Assembly (NCBI RefSeq): GCF_013300725.1
Contig: NZ_JAAIMM010000016.1
Location: forward strand, 25,074-89,073
Direction of reading: 5' to 3'
Length of the DNA: 64,000 nt
Source: Allocoprococcus comes
GTDB taxonomy: Bacteria > Bacillota > Clostridia > Lachnospirales > Lachnospiraceae
In this document: one piece after another, positions 62,141 to 64,000 of the stretch
Position numbering within the stretch: position 1 is the stretch's first letter
How the letters are laid out: each line of letters begins with the position of its first letter
Notes under the pieces: model-generated
Seen by the model: only the letters and a program-made list of their open reading frames with translations
Told to the model about the DNA's origin: nothing
Database searches by the model: none
Position numbers and translations under genes: made by a program

Positions 62141-63631
62141 CTACGCTTCCTCCTTTCCGGCTGCTTCTGTTTTGTCGTACATAGATACCCATTTTTTCTC
62201 TGTCAGGCACTCATAAGTATAAGCTGCCTGGAAAAGCTTCTTCTCCTGGAAACAGTCTCCAATGAGCTGCATTCCGACCGGAAGACCTTTTGCATCTTGT
62301 CCAACCGGGATACTGATTCCCGGAAGACCTGCCAGATTCACGGAGATCGTGTAAATGTCACCCAGATACATTTTGATCGGATCACTTAAGGAAGAGCCAA
62401 GCTTCGGTGCTGTCGTCGGTGCTGCCGGAGCAAGGATCATATCGTATTTTGCAAATGCGCTGTCAAATGCCTTCTTGATCAACGCTTTGGTACGGAGTGC
62501 TTTCAGATAATATGCATCATAATATCCGGAACTGAGTACGAAAGAACCAAGCATGATACGGCGTTTTACTTCCGGTCCAAAGCCTTCCGAACGTGTCTTT
62601 TTGTACATCTGGTGCAGTTCTTCATAATCCTTTGTGCGATATCCGTATTTGACACCGTCAAATCGTGACAGGTTGGAACTTGCCTCAGCAGATGCGATGA
62701 CATAATAAGCCGGAATCGCATATTTTACAAGTCCAAGATCAAATTCTTCAATCTCAGCTCCTGCATTTTTCAGAACCTCTGCAGCTTCCAGGATCGGTTT
62801 TTTCACTTCTTCGTCCAGACCTTCTCCAAAATAATCTTTTGGAATGCCAATCTTCATCCCTTTTACATCGTTTACCAGCGCACTTGTAAAATCCGTGTCC
62901 TGACGTTCTACAGAAGTGCTGTCTTTTGCATCATGGGATGCGATAGTCTCAAGAACCGTCGCACAGTCGGTTACATCCCTAGCAACCGGTCCGATCTGGT
63001 CAAGAGATGATCCGTAGGCGATCAGTCCATAACGGGATACCGTTCCGTAGGTTGGCTTGATTCCAACGATTCCGCAGTAAGAACTTGGCTGACGGATCGA
63101 TCCGCCGGTGTCAGATCCAAGAGCATATGGTACTTCCAGCGCCGCAACTGCCGCACAGGAGCCACCGGAAGATCCACCCGGTACATGCTCCAGATTCCAC
63201 GGATTCTTTGTCTCTCCATAATAAGAAGTTTCAGTCGTGCTTCCCATCGCAAATTCATCCATATTCGTCTTTCCGATCACAACTGCACCTGCTTTTTCCA
63301 GGTTCAGAACTGCTTCTGCTGAAAATGTCGGTACAAAATTACTCAGAATTTTTGAACTGCAGGTAGTCGTCACACCTTCCGTACACATGTTATCCTTGAT
63401 CGCAACCGGTACTCCCGCAAGCGGTCCTGTCAGTGTTCCATCATCGATCAGCTTCTGCACCTCTTCTGCTCTTTTAAGTGCTGCCTCTTTCTGAAGTGAC
63501 ACAAAACTGTTTACTTCTTTTTCTACTTTATCTATCTGTGTAAAGCACGCTTCCACTGCTTCTTTTACTGTAACCTCTTTTGCCTGAATCTTTTTTCCGA
63601 GTTCAACGGCTGTAAGACTTTTCAAATCCAT
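62141..63631 (-). CDS. gatA: Asp-tRNA(Asn)/Glu-tRNA(Gln) amidotransferase subunit A
   Basis: A 496-residue amidase-signature enzyme. The Ser-cisSer-Lys triad is visible: Lys in GVPVAIKDNMC (near 79), Ser in the GGSSGGSCAAVAA region (near 154), and nucleophilic Ser in GSDTGGSIRQPS (near 178). It releases ammonia from glutamine for GatB. It lies 12 bases after gatC with GGAGG upstream and one base before gatB. Confidence 0.97.
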   Translation of the reverse strand: MDLKSLTAVELGKKIQAKEVTVKEAVEACFTQIDKVEKEVNSFVSLQKEAALKRAEEVQKLIDDGTLTGPLAGVPVAIKDNMCTEGVTTTCSSKILSNFVPTFSAEAVLNLEKAGAVVIGKTNMDEFAMGSTTETSYYGETKNPWNLEHVPGGSSGGSCAAVAALEVPYALGSDTGGSIRQPSSYCGIVGIKPTYGTVSRYGLIAYGSSLDQIGPVARDVTDCATVLETIASHDAKDSTSVERQDTDFTSALVNDVKGMKIGIPKDYFGEGLDEEVKKPILEAAEVLKNAGAEIEEFDLGLVKYAIPAYYVIASAEASSNLSRFDGVKYGYRTKDYEELHQMYKKTRSEGFGPEVKRRIMLGSFVLSSGYYDAYYLKALRTKALIKKAFDSAFAKYDMILAPAAPTTAPKLGSSLSDPIKMYLGDIYTISVNLAGLPGISIPVGQDAKGLPVGMQLIGDCFQEKKLFQAAYTYECLTEKKWVSMYDKTEAAGKEEA

Positions 63632-63643
63632 CCTGGTCTCCTC

Positions 63644-63937
63644 CTATGCGAATGTTCTAGGTACTTTGTAGCTCTGTTCCTTCTGCTGTGGCGCATTTGC
63701 CAGCATTGCCTCGTGATTGTCTCCATTAGTCACTACATCCTCACGGAATACGTTATTTACCGGAAATACATGTGACATCGGTTCAATTCCTTCTGTATCC
63801 AGTTCATTCAGGGTATCAATATAATCAAGCATGGTTTCCATGTCTTTCTTTGCCTGCTCTTTTTCTTCGTCAGAAAGCTCCAGCTTCGCCAGAATTCCAA
63901 CGTACTCAATTGTTTCATCCGAAATCTTATTTGCCAT
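63644..63937 (-). CDS. gatC: Asp-tRNA(Asn)/Glu-tRNA(Gln) amidotransferase subunit C
   Basis: A 97-residue GatC starting [43 protein letters not shown] and FREDVV are family features. It wraps around GatA and stabilises the GatAB complex. First gene in view of gatCAB; the promoter is beyond or within the last 60 bases, where I see no clear site. Confidence 0.96.
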   Translation of the reverse strand: MANKISDETIEYVGILAKLELSDEEKEQAKKDMETMLDYIDTLNELDTEGIEPMSHVFPVNNVFREDVVTNGDNHEAMLANAPQQKEQSYKVPRTFA

Positions 63938-64000
63938 TGTCCTTATCCTTCCTACTACAATATATTTATGGTTAATATCCCTTACAGCCAGTAAGGAATT

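Noticed and set aside
1..64000. tRNA, rRNA, CRISPR, transposase or prophage genes
   Set aside because: Read through on both strands; no cloverleaf, regular spacer array or transposase/phage motif was recognised. The repeats seen are short intergenic hairpins or protein-level repeats.

Overview
The window reads as a chromosomal segment of a low-to-mid GC anaerobic Firmicute, most likely a gut Lachnospiraceae member (Blautia/Dorea/Ruminococcus-like). This rests on a Tyr T-box in front of tyrS, the ECF transporter-truA block, YesMN-type sugar regulation, FIVAR-bearing surface proteins ending in a KTGD-type anchor, a BadF-type activase with a double-cubane protein, and a selenocysteine-containing glycine-reductase-like enzyme. 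No tRNA, rRNA, CRISPR array, prophage or transposase gene was recognised. Most genes lie on the minus strand; the exceptions are an alpha-amylase-family gene (11.5-12.8 kb) and the pstSCAB operon (57.1-60.6 kb).

Layout. 0-3.5 kb: partial M19 dipeptidase, methyltransferase, Atg22/UMF1-type MFS protein and zinc-dependent phospholipase C family protein. 3.7-6.5 kb: ABC-F ATPase and rplM-rpsI with a strong promoter and probable L13 leader. 6.5-11.3 kb: an unusual operon (ICMT-like membrane methyltransferase, GH3-fold amide synthetase, and a 7TM-GAF-GGDEF-HD-GYP protein cut by one in-frame TAA). 11.5-17.4 kb: GH13 enzyme; then tyrS-flavin reductase-maf behind a T-box, with a roughly 260-base imperfect palindrome between T-box and tyrS; then an AGCS alanine/sodium symporter. 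17.6-25.8 kb: sugar ABC transporter (two permeases, two lipoprotein binding proteins) with its YesM/YesN two-component system; no ATPase is encoded, so a shared MsmX-like ATPase is inferred.

26-30 kb: grdE-grdB-transporter. The grdB-like reading frame contains an in-frame UGA at 27628-27630 followed by a SECIS-like hairpin and 76 more codons that match the family C-terminus, so it is a selenoprotein that simple ORF calling truncates. Components A and C are absent, making this an orphan component-B reductase of unknown substrate paired with an NhaC-family transporter. 30-40.5 kb: a seven-gene extracytoplasmic flavin redox locus: apbE flavin transferase, a four-domain FMN-binding lipid-side protein, a small FMN-binding protein, a NapH-like Fe-S membrane protein, NusG-domain-II protein, Gx/HepT-like membrane protein and a 1698-residue surface protein with FMN-binding-like and repeated Tp47-like units.

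40.6-43.1 kb: BadF-type activase, double-cubane/2-hydroxyacyl-CoA dehydratase-like protein and a GNAT. 43.3-47.5 kb: ecfA1-ecfA2-ecfT-truA with its own promoter, and a small alarmone synthetase. 47.5-52.2 kb: PucR regulator, M20 amidohydrolase and two paired membrane proteins (one DUF5058). 52.4-56.9 kb: UvrD/PcrA-like helicase overlapped with an MrfA/YprA-type helicase. 57-60.7 kb: pstSCAB. 60.7-63.9 kb: gatCAB.

The two places most likely to hold undescribed biology are the orphan Grd-type selenoenzyme locus and the flavinylation locus with its giant surface protein, which are adjacent and could both dispose of electrons under anaerobiosis (inference). The GH3/ICMT/HD-GYP operon is a third candidate.
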